The translations under genes and the position numbers were made by a program. This document shows, piece by piece, positions 12,651 through 24,986 of a stretch of DNA of 64,000 bases; positions within the stretch are counted from its first letter, which is position 1, and each line of letters opens with the position of its first letter. The stretch spans positions 60,512,001 to 60,576,000 of the forward strand of contig OZ231126.1 of NCBI GenBank assembly GCA_965153355.1, given 5' to 3'. Under the pieces are notes generated by a model. That model was not told the DNA's origin. It worked only from the letters and a program-made list of their open reading frames with translations, and did no database searches. The stretch is from Flaccisagitta enflata. Taxonomy: Eukaryota > Chaetognatha > Sagittoidea > Aphragmophora.

Positions 12651-13118
12651 GACACATTGTGTCCTCCTCCGTCCTCTCCCCCCCTGCTAAAAAAAACCTC
12701 ATTTCTCGGAGACTCTGCCTCGCCTCCAAAGTCGTCAACGTAACGATAATTTACATTATGAGGCCGAAATCGTGAACCGAATCCTCGCGGCTTTTTCTGT
12801 CATGTTCCCTCATGGCAAAAGAGAGAGACTTTTCTCGAGAACAACTTACAATTATGTTCGACCTTATTTTGTCAAGGACGCTGCTTGCTCGGGGGTCTGT
12901 CTTTGGTTGCTGTCGCCTATGTTTATACGTTTATTTGTTTCATGAAAGTCACCTTTTTGTATTTTTGTAATTTCGATACGGCAAAAAAAATTTATAAGCC
13001 TAATTCACTCTTGCTTCCCTTTCTTTGGCTGTTACTTAGCAATTTAGTAAGTAGACAGCCACTTGTTCATTCTCTCGTGGGATGTTGAAACTGATTTTTA
13101 ACAATATAATCTATTTTA
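12651..13118. other. Non-coding stretch
   Basis: No element or exon; CTCTCGTGGGATGTTGAAAC at about 13071 faintly resembles the GGGCG-family interior. Confidence 0.45.
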
Positions 13119-13293
13119 TAGTGCGCGCGCCTAGGCACCTTTGTGGGGTGCTGTGTCCGTCGGTCGGTTGGTCCGCCACGCTCGAGTGAAAAATGGCAGA
13201 AAATGGGTTAAAGCTAGGGATGAAGAGCTAGTGATGAGTCTGAGAATAGTTAACGCCAGTTGCACCATTTTAGCTTGTGTTTCCGGCCTTGTT
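13119..13293 (-). mobile_element. HPS element, strongly diverged
   Basis: The hairpin end AGTGCGCGCGCCTAGGCACC precedes GGGGTGCTGTGTCCGTCGG and GGTTGGTCCGCCACGC. The far end reads CCAGTTGCACC then GTGTTTCCGGCCTTGTTT. The stem (GTGC/GCAC) and the subterminal motif (TTGCAC) differ from the common forms but agree with each other. Confidence 0.6.
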
Positions 13294-13456
13294 TTAAACG
13301 AATCTTTTAAAAAGAAATATTCAGGATCATCAAGAAGGCAACCACAATGCAACGTTCTTCGGGCGCGGTCTCAGCTCAAGAGAAAATTTATCACATCCCG
13401 CTCTCTTAGTCTTACGATTTCAGCTAGCTCCATCTGCAATTTGAATTTAATCTTTT

Positions 13457-13667
13457 TAGTCACGTGCTACGCGACTCTACACCCCGCTTTGTCCGTCCGT
13501 CGGTCAGTCGGTCGGTCGGTCGGTTGGTCGGTCGGTCGGTCCCCATTTTACTTTTTTTATATTTTTGCGGTCTTTGGCCTCACCGCTCTTGCCCAAATGC
13601 TCTAGTAACTCAATTACTGCCCCTGCCCACCCGCACGCGACTGAGGTAGCCGTGTATCCGGCCTTGT
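13457..13667 (-). mobile_element. HPS element, complete, CCCCGC subtype
   Basis: Hairpin TAGTCACGTGCTACGCGACT, then CTACACCCCGCTTTGTCCG and a GGTC core. The body TTTTTGCGGTCTTTGGCCTC and CTGCCCACCCGCACGCGACT follows, with terminal CGTGTATCCGGCCTTGTT. The same subtype is at 41151 and 62086. Confidence 0.9.
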
Positions 13668-14440
<773 letters not shown>

Positions 14441-14601
14441 CTCCCACCTTCTTTTTGGTGGTGCCCTGACAACGTCTGTCTCCAAATATATATTTATCCT
14501 TTGTGAGCGAGACGATCTCCTGCAATCTCCCCGTTGGGTTTCCGCGTCTTTTTCTCTCAGCTTTTCCATCCTTCTCCATGTTTTTATCCTCGCTTCTTTT
14601 T

Positions 14602-14777
14602 TAGTCGCTTGCACGCGACTCTACAACCCGCTTTGTCCATCAGTCAGTTGGTCGGTTGGTCCGTCACACTTTACTTTTTTTATGATTTTACTTCTTTGAC
14701 CTCACTGCTCCTGGTGACCTCAAACATGGCCCCTGCCCACCCGCACGCGACTTCGGTAGCCGTGTTTCCGGCCTTGT
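14602..14777 (-). mobile_element. HPS element, complete
   Basis: Hairpin TAGTCGCTTGCACGCGACT, CTACAACCCGCTTTGTCC, a GGTC core and CACACTTTACTTTTTTTATG. The body GACCTCACTGCTCC and CTGCCCACCCGCACGCGACT leads to CGTGTTTCCGGCCTTGTT. One stem pair is mismatched. Confidence 0.9.
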
Positions 14778-15040
14778 TTTCTCCTTCGCCGCCTTTCTTC
14801 CAACTTATGGCTCGAGTCTTCTTATTTTCTGGTTACTTTTTTTTTTTGGGGGGGGGGGTCCCCCGCTCGAGCATGAGACTCGACAAGTTACACTGTAGAT
14901 AGATTCGTTCTTTCATCCACCTGGTTTTTGCAATTTTCCGCTATCTTGATGAAGAGATTCTATTACGTTCATCTGATTTTGACCTTGTCTGCGGAGCTGC
15001 CGTTGCCTCTCTATTTCCATGTATAGTTTTTGCTCTTTTA

Positions 15041-15055
15041 TCCTCTTTCTTTCTC

Positions 15056-15086
<31 letters not shown>

Positions 15087-15087
15087 C

Positions 15088-15130
<43 letters not shown>

Positions 15131-15150
15131 CTCTCTCTCTCTCTCTCTCG

Positions 15151-15215
<65 letters not shown>

Positions 15216-15235
15216 TCTCTCTCTCTCTTTCTCTC
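15041..15235. repeat. (TTTC)n then (CT)n
   Basis: TTTC units to about 15130, CT units to about 15210, then mixed CTTT/CTCT. Confidence 0.97.
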
Positions 15236-15589
15236 CTTTATATGCTTGTCATTCTTGTATCTATTCATCTAGATGTCTCTCAGGTTGATGGCGCGGTAGA
15301 GTGTTAGAGGAAACATTTTTTTTCTTTTTTCTTTTTGCAGTTTTTTCTATTGGGAACTTATCTTTTTTTTTTTTTTTCAACATTTTTTTTTCTGTACAGA
15401 CGCAGTAACCATAATACTCGCCGAACAAGTAATAACTCTTTTTTTTTTTCTTGTGGATTACGTTCTACGCGCAAAACATTTCTCCTGGCAAAAATGAGTA
15501 AAGAAACAACTTTGTGGTGAGAATTTCTCCCCCCCCCCCATTTTATGTTTCAGTTTGTGGAGTTTGATGCTGTTGCTGACCTACCACAC
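15236..15589. other. Non-coding, T-rich stretch
   Basis: T-runs near 15317 and 15362 and a C-run near 15530; nothing else. Confidence 0.5.
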
Positions 15590-16520
15590 CCATGACCCAC
15601 TATCATGAGATACACGCTAGCACGTTAACGTCAATCTACTTCCATCGTTTCATACCACCACTCATGCCACCACTCCATATCACCTCACTCCTCAAGCGAT
15701 TTACACATGGTCATCTTCGCCTCATCAACTCCATCACCTTGAATCGCCACTTATGCCACCCAAGTCCCAAGCAGCGATACACCCTCGTTCGTCAATGCCT
15801 TTTCACCACTTTCACTATATACCGTCACTTATGCCACCACTCCATGTCACCTTGATTCTTAGGTGACATACACTTGGTCATCTACGCCTTACGGCTAACG
15901 CCACCATTTCTCTATGTTGTTACTTATGTCACCACTCCAAGTCCCCTTATTCCTTAAGTGATATACACTTGGTCATCTACGCCTTATCACCTCCATCGCT
16001 TTATACCATCACTTATGCCACCACTCTATGTCACCTTACTCCTTAAGTGATGTACACTTGGTCATCTACGCCTTATCACCTCCATCGCTTTATACCATCA
16101 CTTATGCCACCACTCCATGTCACCTTACTCTTTAAGTGATATACACTTGGTCATCTATGTCTTATCACTTCCATCGCTTTATACCATCACTTATGCCACC
16201 ACTCCATGTCACCTTACTCCCTAAGTGATATACACTTGGTCATCTACGTCTTATCACCTCCATCGCTTTATACCATCACTTATGCCACCACTCCATGTCA
16301 CCTTACTCCTTAAGTGATATACACTTGGTCATCTACGCCTTATCACCTCCATCGCTTTAAACCATCACTTATGCCACCACTCCATGTCACCTAACTCCTT
16401 AAGTGATATACACTTGGTTATCTTCATCGCTTTATACCATCACTTATGCCACCACTCCATGTCACCTAACTCCTTAAGCGATACGCACTTGGTTTTCTAC
16501 GCCTCATCACCTTTCGGTTC
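15590..16520 (+). repeat. 89-bp tandem array, about ten copies
   Basis: Period measured from GGTCATCTACGCC at 15971, 16060 and 16149 (89 bp each). Unit landmarks are CTTATGCCACCACTCCATG, CACCTTACTCCTTAAGTGA, ACACTTGGTCATC and CCATCGCTTTATACCATC. The first three units are diverged and the central ones nearly identical. The last ends at about 16505 in CTACGCCTCATCACC. Confidence 0.95.
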
Positions 16521-17692
16521 CACGTGGCCTGCAAAGAAAAAGCAAGAAAGCCATTACGTTATCTTTTTTATGGTCTTTGTATATGGAGTTGTTTAAGCGA
16601 GCTTTTTTTGCAAGTGCTTTGTCTCGTTTTTCTGGCTCACTGATTCTTATGACTTCAAACAATGATGGCGGGGATCCTTTTGCTTTCTGTGTTATTTTTT
16701 TCTTTCTTTATCACGGACTAGGAAGGAGCGCAGAAGAAATAAAAGTTTTTTTTTGGGTCGTAGGTGGTCCAAATATTGAAGGAAATTTACCAGAGGTGAA
16801 AGAGAATAAGAAGTAGAAATAGGAAAAGAGAGTGATGGGGGGTCGGGGTGGAGATTAAGCCATGGGTGGTTTGCATGGAGAAAAAACGGAAAAAGCGAGG
16901 AAGGGATTTGTGAAAGTGATCTTGCAGTGAAAAACAAACAAAACTTTAGTCGATGCAAAGATTTTGAAGTCCTTTTTTTCTTTTTAATCCAAAGGTTAAA
17001 CTTTTTAGGCGTAGTATTGATCTCTGAAGAATACAATCCGGGGCATCGTCAAAATGGCACCATGGATTTAGTTGAAGTTCAAGCTGTGGTAGATGTAACT
17101 GTGGCTGCGTTTTTGTGGTGGTAGAGGTGGCGGCTACGAGTGTGGGGCAGTGGCGCAGGCTGTGATTTTGTGATGGGCGATCACTGATAGCAGTGGTGGC
17201 GGTTACGGATATGGCGGAAGTGGCAGTAGAACAGGCAGTCTTTTTGTGGTGACAGTGGTGGAGGTCGCGATGACAGCGGAGGTGACGTTTGAGGGAGGGG
17301 GGGGGTTAAAGATTGGTAAAGAAACCGAAAGAAAACGTCTTGAGGCCGGCAAAGACGTATCTCACCACGCTCACCAGAGGAAGACGAGATTAAAGAAAGG
17401 CCCGACCACCTTTGATGACTGATGCTCTGCAACGAGATAAAAAGAGGAAATGAGAACAGTGAAAAGGAAAGAATTTGGCTAATTTTAGACGACAGATGTA
17501 TTCCATGAGACAAAGAGGGGGGGGGGGAAGGATTACAGAAAAGAAGAGCTTGGACTAATTATGGTGTCAAATGCATACAACGTGGTAAAGAGTACATAGG
17601 AGTAGAAGAGAGTGGGGTGGTGTTGGGGTGAAGCCGGGTTCGAACGGAGGAGGGGAAGGAGATTTGACCAACATTATCAGCGGGCGAGTTAA
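16521..17692. other. Non-coding single-copy stretch
   Basis: Contains a GTGG/GGCGG-rich patch at about 17090-17290 and a G-run at about 17518. No exon or element ends supported. Confidence 0.45.
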
Positions 17693-17960
17693 GGGGCGTT
17701 TCTAGTCAAAGACGATCGCGTTTTGAAAGGGCCACTCGGTCGCTCGCTACGTTCGTTCGCTCGCACCGCTCACTCCGCTCACTCGCTCCGCAACGCTTTG
17801 CTTCGCTACGCTTGCTTCGCTCGCTCGCTCCGTTCACGGGCTCGCTCACTCACTTCGCTCACTCCCTCGTAGGACAGTTGAAATTCTTGAATATGTGTTC
17901 ACACTGTTATCGCGTTTCACGGGAACAAACGCGTTTTTGGCGCTCACTAGAAACACGCCC
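17693..17960 (+). mobile_element. GGGCG-terminal element, copy 4
   Basis: GGGGCGTTTCTAGTCAAAGA to CTCACTAGAAACACGCCC. The core is near-identical to copy 2. Flanks TTAA and TCAG do not form a duplication. Confidence 0.9.
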
Positions 17961-18119
17961 TCAGAGGAAAGTGAGGCCGACAGGAGAAAGAAGTGAGATT
18001 GATTCATCCCTAATAATAAGGGCCAAAAAAGTTCATCGAAAGAACCAGCTAACAGAGTGTATTCGTGGCCAAGTAAGAAAGGCTTGCTCCAAATAAAGAT
18101 GGTAGGCAATGATCTGAGG

Positions 18120-18541
18120 CAGGGCTCGGCAAAATTTTTAGCTGCCTACAGGCATGATTTTCCAACTTATTTCTGCCTACAAGATTTGTACCGGCACAAG
18201 CAAAGGGATTAGACCTGACAATGAAACTGTTTTATTGTTTATTTCAAAAAATAAATTCAAGCGTGGAAATAGTGGGTGGACCCTATAAAAGTCTTTTGTT
18301 GACAGTATCAGTAGGCAGTAGAACACTATTGATGTTTTTGTAGTCATGACTTTGAAAAAAAAAACTGAAACAAATCAGCTAAGCTTTTTTTTTTCTTTTT
18401 TTTTTATTTTTTTTCTTTTTTCATTTTGCTTTGGTTTTTTTTTTTTTTTTTTTTTTTTTTGCTTCCTTTTCTGCATAGCTTTCTGCTTACAAAATCTGTT
18501 TGCTGCCTACTTACAATGCTTGGGCACTTTGCCGTACCCTG
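18120..18541. mobile_element. Non-autonomous hAT-type element, 422 bp
   Basis: Terminal inverted repeats CAGGGCTCGGCAAA and TTTGCCGTACCCTG are flanked by a perfect 8-bp direct repeat ATCTGAGG (18112-18119 and 18542-18549). Subterminal TGCCTAC motifs recur in both orientations (about 18155, 18176, 18308, 18505). The CAG..CTG termini, 8-bp duplication and repeated subterminal motif are the classic hAT pattern. The centre is T-rich and without coding capacity, so transposase would have to come from elsewhere. Confidence 0.88.
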
Positions 18542-18549
18542 ATCTGAGG

Positions 18550-19540
18550 ACGTTGTCACGAATGCAATCACGATCATGTGTAGACGAGCATTTTATTTAC
18601 GTCCATCAAAAGCCTTCGATGTCATTCCCATCAGCTTTTTGTCTTCGGTAGTTGGTGCCTTTGATTGTACAAGCAAGAGGGAGCGTCCATGGACGCTATT
18701 CGAAGACTGATTTGTCTGGGTGTTGGAAATTATGATGGTCTTTGTCTTATGATTAGGCTCTCTGTCTCTCTGTCATACTCTCTCTCTCTCTCTCTCTCTC
18801 AAGTATTTGAAGCAGTTCATTTATTTGCTCATGTCAATAGTTCAACAAAGATTTCCTCACGTTGGCAATCAAACTCCATCTGTTCCATCATTAGTTAAGT
18901 TTTGCCGTTACTCTATTTTTAGTCGCGGACACGCGACTGAGAGGAAGTGTATATGGCCTTATTAGTCCTGTTCGGCAAGTTGCATTGTCTTTCGTTGTGG
19001 CTGGTCGTCTCCCAGTCGGTCTGTCAGTCTGTCAGTCCATATTACCAAGCGCATGTGCATGTGATCCCTGTGCATGTGATCTCGCTGTCCCCGTTGGGTG
19101 CAGATCCGTACGTGCACATGTCGTGTGTACCTTTGTTTTCAGATTATTTATCTCTTGGGATTGTGCTTCCATTCAAGACTTCTTATATTCTCCATGCGCG
19201 ACTCCGTCACTCACGATTTAATCGTTGAGAGAGAGAGAAAAAAGGAAATACACTTTCCAAAAATTTCTCGTCGCCACGGAAAATTGACTCTTTAGGGCAT
19301 TTTTTCCTCCTTCCAACCAAGCCATTGTCCCGAAATTACTTTTTCCATTATCCCGAACTTACTTTTTCCATTATGCAAAAAAACTCTCCATCTCTTTATC
19401 TCTCTCTCTCTTACTTCCATTCCACTTCTTTCTTTTTTCCATGTCTGCTTGTCTTTCTGTTTGTCTGTTTGTCGGTCTATCAGTCTATCTGTCTTTTTAG
19501 CTTGTTTACTTTCTATATTTCTTTCTGTCTCTCGGTCCCT
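18550..19540. other. Non-coding stretch with HPS hairpin remnant
   Basis: A (CT)n of about 12 units at 18777-18802 and an isolated hairpin TAGTCGCGGACACGCGACT at 18920-18938 with no HPS body behind it. No exon supported. Confidence 0.5.
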
Positions 19541-19640
19541 GTTGCAGTCTTTTACACCCTGCTTTGTCGGTCCGTCGGTCGGTCAGTCGGTTGGTCGGTT
19601 GGTCGGTTGGTCGGTTGGTTGGTCGGTCGGTCAGTCCCCT
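19541..19640 (-). mobile_element. HPS element remnant next to MTE
   Basis: GCAGTCTTTTACACCCTGC and TTTGTCGGTCCGTCGGTC, with an expanded GGTTGGTC/GGTCGGTC core. It stops where the MTE left inverted repeat begins (19645). Confidence 0.65.
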
Positions 19641-19644
19641 TTTT

Positions 19645-20239
19645 GGGCAGCGTCCCTGAAGGGGTCGATGACCTATGCTTTCACACATATGGGGAATTTT
19701 CTCCTCCTCCTCCTTCTCCTCCTTCGTACCCTCCCCCCTCAATTCCCAGTCTCGAGGCCCAAATTCCAGTCTCGTGGCCCAAATTCCAGTCTCGAAGCCC
19801 AAATCCCAGTCTCGAGGCCCAAATCCAAGCCTTGAGACCCAAATCCTAGCCTCCAGGCCCAAATCTTAGCCTGGAGTCCCAGATTCTAGCCTTGAGGCCA
19901 AAATTTCAGACTCAAGGTCCCAGTTCCCAGCCTCTTGGCCCAAATCTCAGCCTCCAGGCTAGGATTTGGGCCTGGAGGCTTGGATTTGGGCCTGGAGGCT
20001 TGGATTCGGGCCTCGAGACTGGAATTTGAGCCTCGAGACTGGAATTAGGGCCTCCAGATTGGGATTTGAGGGGGGACGGAGGAGGAGAAGGAGGAGGAGA
20101 AGGAGAAAATTCCCCATATATGTGAAAGCAAAGGTCATCGACCCCTTCGGGGCCGCTGCCCTACTCCCCCCTCAATGTTAACCACAACCTACTTAGGCAG
20201 GGCATGGGTACCGCTGACCACCTAACTCTTTTGCGACTA
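19645..20239 (+). mobile_element. MTE element, full foldback
   Basis: The left inverted repeat GGGCAGCGTCCCTGAAGGGG through GGGGAATTTTCTCC (19645-19700) pairs with 20105-20161 (GGAGAAAATTCCCC to GGGGCCGCTGCCC). Between them the left half carries about 20-bp CCCAGTCTCGAGGCCCAAAT units and the right half carries inverted GGATTTGGGCCTGGAGGCT units. They meet at about 19955, so the element is one long hairpin. The tail has GGTACCGCTGACC and CTCTTTTGCGACTA. No coding capacity. Confidence 0.88.
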
Positions 20240-20498
20240 TTACTTTTTCGGCGTTTTTAAGCTTTTTGGGCTCACAGCTCCTTCCCAAATGCCATTATAA
20301 GTCATTCTAAGTCATTTAAAGTCATTCTAAGTCATTTTAAGTCATTTTAAGTCATTCTAAGTCATTTTATGTTATATTAGGTCACTAAAGTCAATAAGGT
20401 CAATATGGTCATTAATGTCATTTTAAGTCATTCCAGGTCACCTTGAGTCATTCAAACTCAATTAAAGTCATCTTAAGCTATTTATGTCCCGCACGCGA
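20240..20498 (-). mobile_element. HPS variant with 10-bp minisatellite core
   Basis: TTACTTTTTCGGCG and CACAGCTCCTTCCCAAATG precede about 180 bp of 10-bp units (AGTCATTCTA/AGTCATTTTA, 20292-20475). It then ends ATGTCCCGCACGCGACTTA, matching the reverse complement of 5404-5420. The hairpin end is absent or replaced by the MTE end at 20239. Confidence 0.65.
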
Positions 20499-20577
20499 CT
20501 TATCATTCTTTTTTACCAGTCTCTGTGTCTGTCAAGTTTTCTTGGTTGCTGTCGTACTGCTTTTTTTCCCAGTCTCA

Positions 20578-20684
20578 TTGTTTCTAACTCACTGTTTCTA
20601 TCTCACTGTCTGTGTCTGTCTCTGTGTCTGTGTCTGTGTCTGTCTCTGTCTCTGTCTCTGTGTCTGTATCTGTCTCTGTCTCTG

Positions 20685-20740
<56 letters not shown>
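20578..20740. repeat. (TGTCTC)n/(GTCT)n then (CT)n
   Basis: Degenerate CTGTGTCTGTCTCT hexamer tract to about 20692, then about 24 CT units. Confidence 0.93.
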
Positions 20741-20745
<5 letters not shown>

Positions 20746-20904
20746 CGTTGCCTCCCACTGACTGTGTCCCATCATTTTCTCCTTTTCTCTCATCTTCTTG
20801 TTCTTCTATCCTGCCCTTATTTTTTTTCTTTCTTATTTTCCTTTTTTGCTGTCGCTTTTGTGCCTTCGAGGTCCCAATTTCTCAACAAGACCGAATCAAG
20901 TACA

Positions 20905-21118
20905 TGAACATGTTCAAGTTCCTATTCATGTTCATGTCCATGTTCATGTTCCTGCTCATGTTCAAGATCATATTCCTATTCATGTTCATGTTCATGATCA
21001 TGTTCCTATTCGTGTGCATGTTCATGCTTATGTTCCTGCTCATATTTATGTTCATGCTCATGTTCATGTTCATGTTCATGTTCGTGTTTGTGTTTATGTT
21101 CTTGCTCATGTTCCTTTT
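20905..21118. repeat. (ATGTTC)n hexanucleotide array, degenerate
   Basis: About 35 units of CATGTTCATGTTC with substitutions. Confidence 0.93.
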
Positions 21119-21238
21119 GCGTTGACATAGAAAAATAGAATTGTGCGAGATGGTAAACGCATTCTCGCGTTGAAGAACAAAGCAGAGTGTGGTTCATGGT
21201 TATGTCCTGTGGGAGAGACAATTATGTGACTATATTGG

Positions 21239-21358
21239 ACCTTGTTTAGTGAGAGGCCGCACGTTCTGGCCCTCACAGAACAGATGGTCAATTGAAAATA
21301 GCCGATATTGGTTCTGGTGAGTAGTGAGAGAGCCGCACGCTCTGGCCCTCACAGATGG
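21239..21358 (+). repeat. Direct duplication with GC-rich palindromic unit
   Basis: GTGAGAGGCCGCACGTTCTGG and GTGAGAGAGCCGCACGCTCTGG, each followed by CCCTCACAGA, lie about 80 bp apart. Each has GTGAG at one side and CTCAC at the other. I cannot assign a family. Confidence 0.7.
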
Positions 21359-22705
21359 CCAAAGTAGAGTTGCTGGTGTTATTTCAATGATACCTCTTGC
21401 TTTTGACTCTGTTGGATTTTGGGGAATCATCTCTTTGTACGGGACATCAATGGAGCTCTTCGGAGGTTTTGCGCTTTGGTGATGTATTGGTATCATCACC
21501 TTTGTGATTTGATGGATGTGTTTTGAACCAGTGAATGTTTGACTTATTGATGCTAGGTCAACAGGCAGTGTTGCCTTCCTCTACTAGCTAAATGAATTTG
21601 AATTTGAATTATGAATTTTATGACAATTGAAGTAAGTATCATCGCATTCTCAATTTCTCACGTTGTAAAACAAGGTAGGTTCAAGATCGGTAAAGGTACA
21701 TGACTTAGACCATATTTGTAAGTGTATGATGGTTTTTTTTCTCATCAGTGTGTTCGAACCCCGAGTTTTCTGCCTATTCATCATTTTTTTTCTTCTATTT
21801 TACCGCTCCCCTTTTTTTTCTTTTTCTAATCATTCTCATTTCATATTTACTCTTTTACTTTGTTCATTGTCATGTATTCATTGGACCGTTTATGAGGCAA
21901 AACCGTTTTAGAATATTTGAAAAAAAAGGAAATGAGGCAGAAAAAAAAAGAAGAGAGAAGAAAAAGGATGGAAATAAGTCGCTGGATTTTTCAGAGTGAG
22001 GATGGTTTCATGCAAAGGATACCTGTGAGAAAAGTGCGCAAATATTTGATAGGACTTAGTCGTCTACATAACGTGTGACTAAGAGAATGATTATGATCCT
22101 CTGTTAGTGAGGGGGAGTGAGAATCTGCATAGGTTCAAACCCTGCATAAAAAACCCATTGAAATTTAGATCTGCTGAGATCTGCTGAATAAATCTTAGAA
22201 ATTTTTTTTGCATTGTGTTGAGCAGCTCAGTCGCTATGTTATATCAAAACATACAAACTAAAACAGCATCGGATCTAGTCCACTGACAAATGTTTACATG
22301 CTGCGTCATACACTGACTCCACTATGAAAAACGGACAAAAAAGCTTCACTCCCCCTCACTACCTCTGTCCTCTTTCCTCATCTCATATTGTTTCGGTCAA
22401 TAAAGAAATCCTTATATGATCAATGATCAATGATCAATTAACCTTTCATCTTTAGGGTTTAATGTTTTAATTCTAGTTTTATATACTTTAATTATTTATT
22501 CTTTAAAATTTTCACGTATTAGCATTTATATATTCTTTTTATCAAGAATGTTTTGATAGAAAATGACCAAAGTTTGAAAATGATCAATCATTCTCCGGCA
22601 TGCTTAACATGAGATTCGATAACATTGACATAACATAAATGCTGAAACAATTCTCTCGGTTTTGGTCTCAGTCTCTCATAGAGAGATAACTACAGAGATA
22701 CAGTG
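21359..22705. other. Non-coding single-copy stretch
   Basis: AT-rich with A-runs. TGATCAATGATCAATGATCAAT at about 22418-22439 is a short tandem. No exon or element ends. Confidence 0.45.
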
Positions 22706-22709
22706 AGAC

Positions 22710-22786
<77 letters not shown>

Positions 22787-22823
22787 GGGACAGACAGACA
22801 GATAGACTGACAGACAGACAGAA
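22706..22823. repeat. (CAGA)n
   Basis: About 19 perfect CAGA units (22710-22786), then interrupted ones. Confidence 0.97.
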
Positions 22824-22847
22824 ACGACATTTTGTTTTATGTTTATC

Positions 22848-22945
22848 AACTTGCTTTAAGTAGCTCTGAATAACTTCAAATAGCTTTAAATAGTTGTAAA
22901 TAGTTGTAAATAGCTTTTGATAGCTTTTAATAGCTTTAAATAGAA
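22848..22945. repeat. 10-11-bp TAGCTTTAAA minisatellite, degenerate
   Basis: Units such as TAGCTTTAAA, TAGTTGTAAA and TAGCTTTTGA repeat about nine times. Confidence 0.85.
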
Positions 22946-23397
22946 CGTAATGACCAGAAACGAAGACGTAATGTGCAAAAATCGTAACTATAGTGTCTTT
23001 GATGCTATTGGGGAATAGCACAACGTGACAAAAAAACGGGTTTTCGAATTTTCTACGCAATCCGTTGATGATCATAAATCCTGTGATTTCACATCTCGCT
23101 CGTAACTTGGTTGTCGATCCTTAATTGTAAACCCTAGAGATTGTGTATTTATTCTCTGTTTTTTTTCTTCGTTTCTGCCGTATTGAAGTTGAGTCTGATT
23201 AACTCGTCTGAGACGAGTCGTCTCTTTTGGTTTTGGTTTTGTGTAGTTTATAACTGAACGTTGATTTGTATGTTTCTGCCTCGTAATCAAATTAAATTAA
23301 GTTAAAAGAACATATGTATATCCATCCCATAGTCTAATCCAGCCTAGTCCATTTCACATTTCACAATCCAAAGCCTAAACAATAGAAATAATGATAC
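22946..23397. other. Non-coding stretch
   Basis: Nothing supported. Confidence 0.45.
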
Positions 23398-23486
23398 AGA
23401 CGGCCAAACAGACGGACAGACGGACAAGTAAACAGACAAACAGACGACAGACGACAGACGACAGACGACAGACGACAGACATAAAG
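23398..23486. repeat. (GACAGAC)n-type short tandem tract
   Basis: GACGGACAGACGGACA then six 7-bp GACGACA units at about 23440-23480. Confidence 0.9.
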
Positions 23487-23666
23487 ACAGACAATGATAG
23501 AATACGGACATAATGATGGGCGGAAACACCGGAAATTTCTACAAATAGCCTTCAAACAGATTTAGTGCTTCCTTTCCTCCCATTGTCTTTCCGACTGTTT
23601 ACGATCTTTTCCACGACCTCCTTCATTGTAATTTCTATTCCAATTTTTAACTGGTTGTCCATAATA

Positions 23667-24270
23667 ACACATGCGCCACATTTAGGCGGAAAATGTGGGA
23701 ACATAGTTACCATAGTAAATATTACTCCAGTGGCATGAAATTTGAACTGGAGGTAGCTTTTTGGTTGAATTTTTATTTAGTGTTATGATTGAATCATAAT
23801 TCAATTCATAAATGGGGTATTCCAGCCAAGATGTTGAAACTTTAATATCAAAATGTTGCTGATTTTTTCCGCTTTAAAATCAATTAAAATAGATCATCTT
23901 TAAAAGACCCTGAGTAACAGATACTGACCAAAATTGACTGACAATCATGCACGTAAGTATTATAAAGTAATTGGATCGCATATTGCACAGTTTTTGGCCC
24001 CTAAGAAGCGCAATACTGGATAATTAGACAAAGAATATCAAAATCCAGAAATTCAGTTTTTTAAATGCAGCATATGCGGGATTATATACAAAATACCACT
24101 TCTTGCATTCAAAGGACGTCTTTATGTCATTATCTAAGCCTATGGTGACCTAAATATAGTTAATACACTTTTTCCATTCAGTTTGGAGGTTTTCTTTTGC
24201 TTTTAATGACAATAGCAAGACTCAGTCCTCACTAAGTAGATCATTTTCCGCCTAAATGTGGCGCATGTGT
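23667..24270. mobile_element. Non-autonomous TA-flanked TIR element, 604 bp
   Basis: 29-bp perfect terminal inverted repeats (23667-23695 and 24242-24270), beginning ACACATGCGCCACATTTAGG, with TA on both outer sides (23665-23666, 24271-24272). TA duplication with TIRs of this length is the Tc1/mariner pattern. The interior is AT-rich and I found no DDE-type open frame, so it is non-autonomous. The superfamily is inferred from termini only. Confidence 0.85.
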
Positions 24271-24901
24271 TAAACTGAATTTTCTATTTTTTTTTTCATT
24301 CTATTCTTTTTAATGAAAATTGATACATATGGGTGGGTGGAGGCAGTAAATGATTTTTAGGCCTTTTACCAAATGAATGATAGAAAAACAGACCAAAAAT
24401 GAAAACATAGTGTATGCATGCCACTTATATTTTTGAAAGAAAACGAGTGAAGTAAGCGGACAAAAAGAAGTTATCAAATGAAATAAATTTGTCAATAAAT
24501 CATAGTTATAGATAAACACATTTCAAAGAGGGACAATTTTATAATACTTCCTTTTCTGACCACCCATTATTTGCCCACAAAAAATGTTGAAGCCAAAAAG
24601 GTACAAACTTGAAATCTAAGACTATGTACGCGGGAAAGAGAATGGGCATTGAGAGCAAACCTAGGGAGTAATAAGGCGTAAATCTTTCAATATGTCCTCC
24701 TCAATATCCTGGTATAAAGAAAGAGAGAGAGAGATTCGCGTCATTCCGTGCTTTTGTGTGTCTCTATCCCTAATGTTTTCCTTTCATTTCTTTTCTTTCT
24801 TTCCTTTCTGTGGGCTTGCTCCTTTCCTACTTTTATTTTCTTTTATTCGTTCTTTCATTTATTCTTTCGTTCATTTATTCTTTTTGGTGTTTCTTTCTTC
24901 T

Positions 24902-24905
<4 letters not shown>
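24271..24905. other. Non-coding stretch
   Basis: T-run at 24286 and CTTT-rich sequence before the CT array; no exon. Confidence 0.45.
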
Positions 24906-24970
<65 letters not shown>

Positions 24971-24986
24971 TCTCTCTCTCTCTCTC
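24906..24986. repeat. (CT)n, about 38 units
   Basis: CT array with one CC interruption. Confidence 0.97.

Noticed and set aside
13060-13090. Seventh GGGCG-element copy
   Set aside because: Only about 20 bases resemble the interior (CTCTCGTGGGATGTTGAAAC); neither terminus is present.
15590-16520. CRISPR-like array
   Set aside because: It is a plain head-to-tail tandem of 89-bp units without unique spacers, in a eukaryotic context.
22075-22145. Possible tRNA or tRNA-derived SINE because of GGTTCAAACC
   Set aside because: The B-box-like word stands alone; no paired acceptor stem or A box at the right distance could be found.
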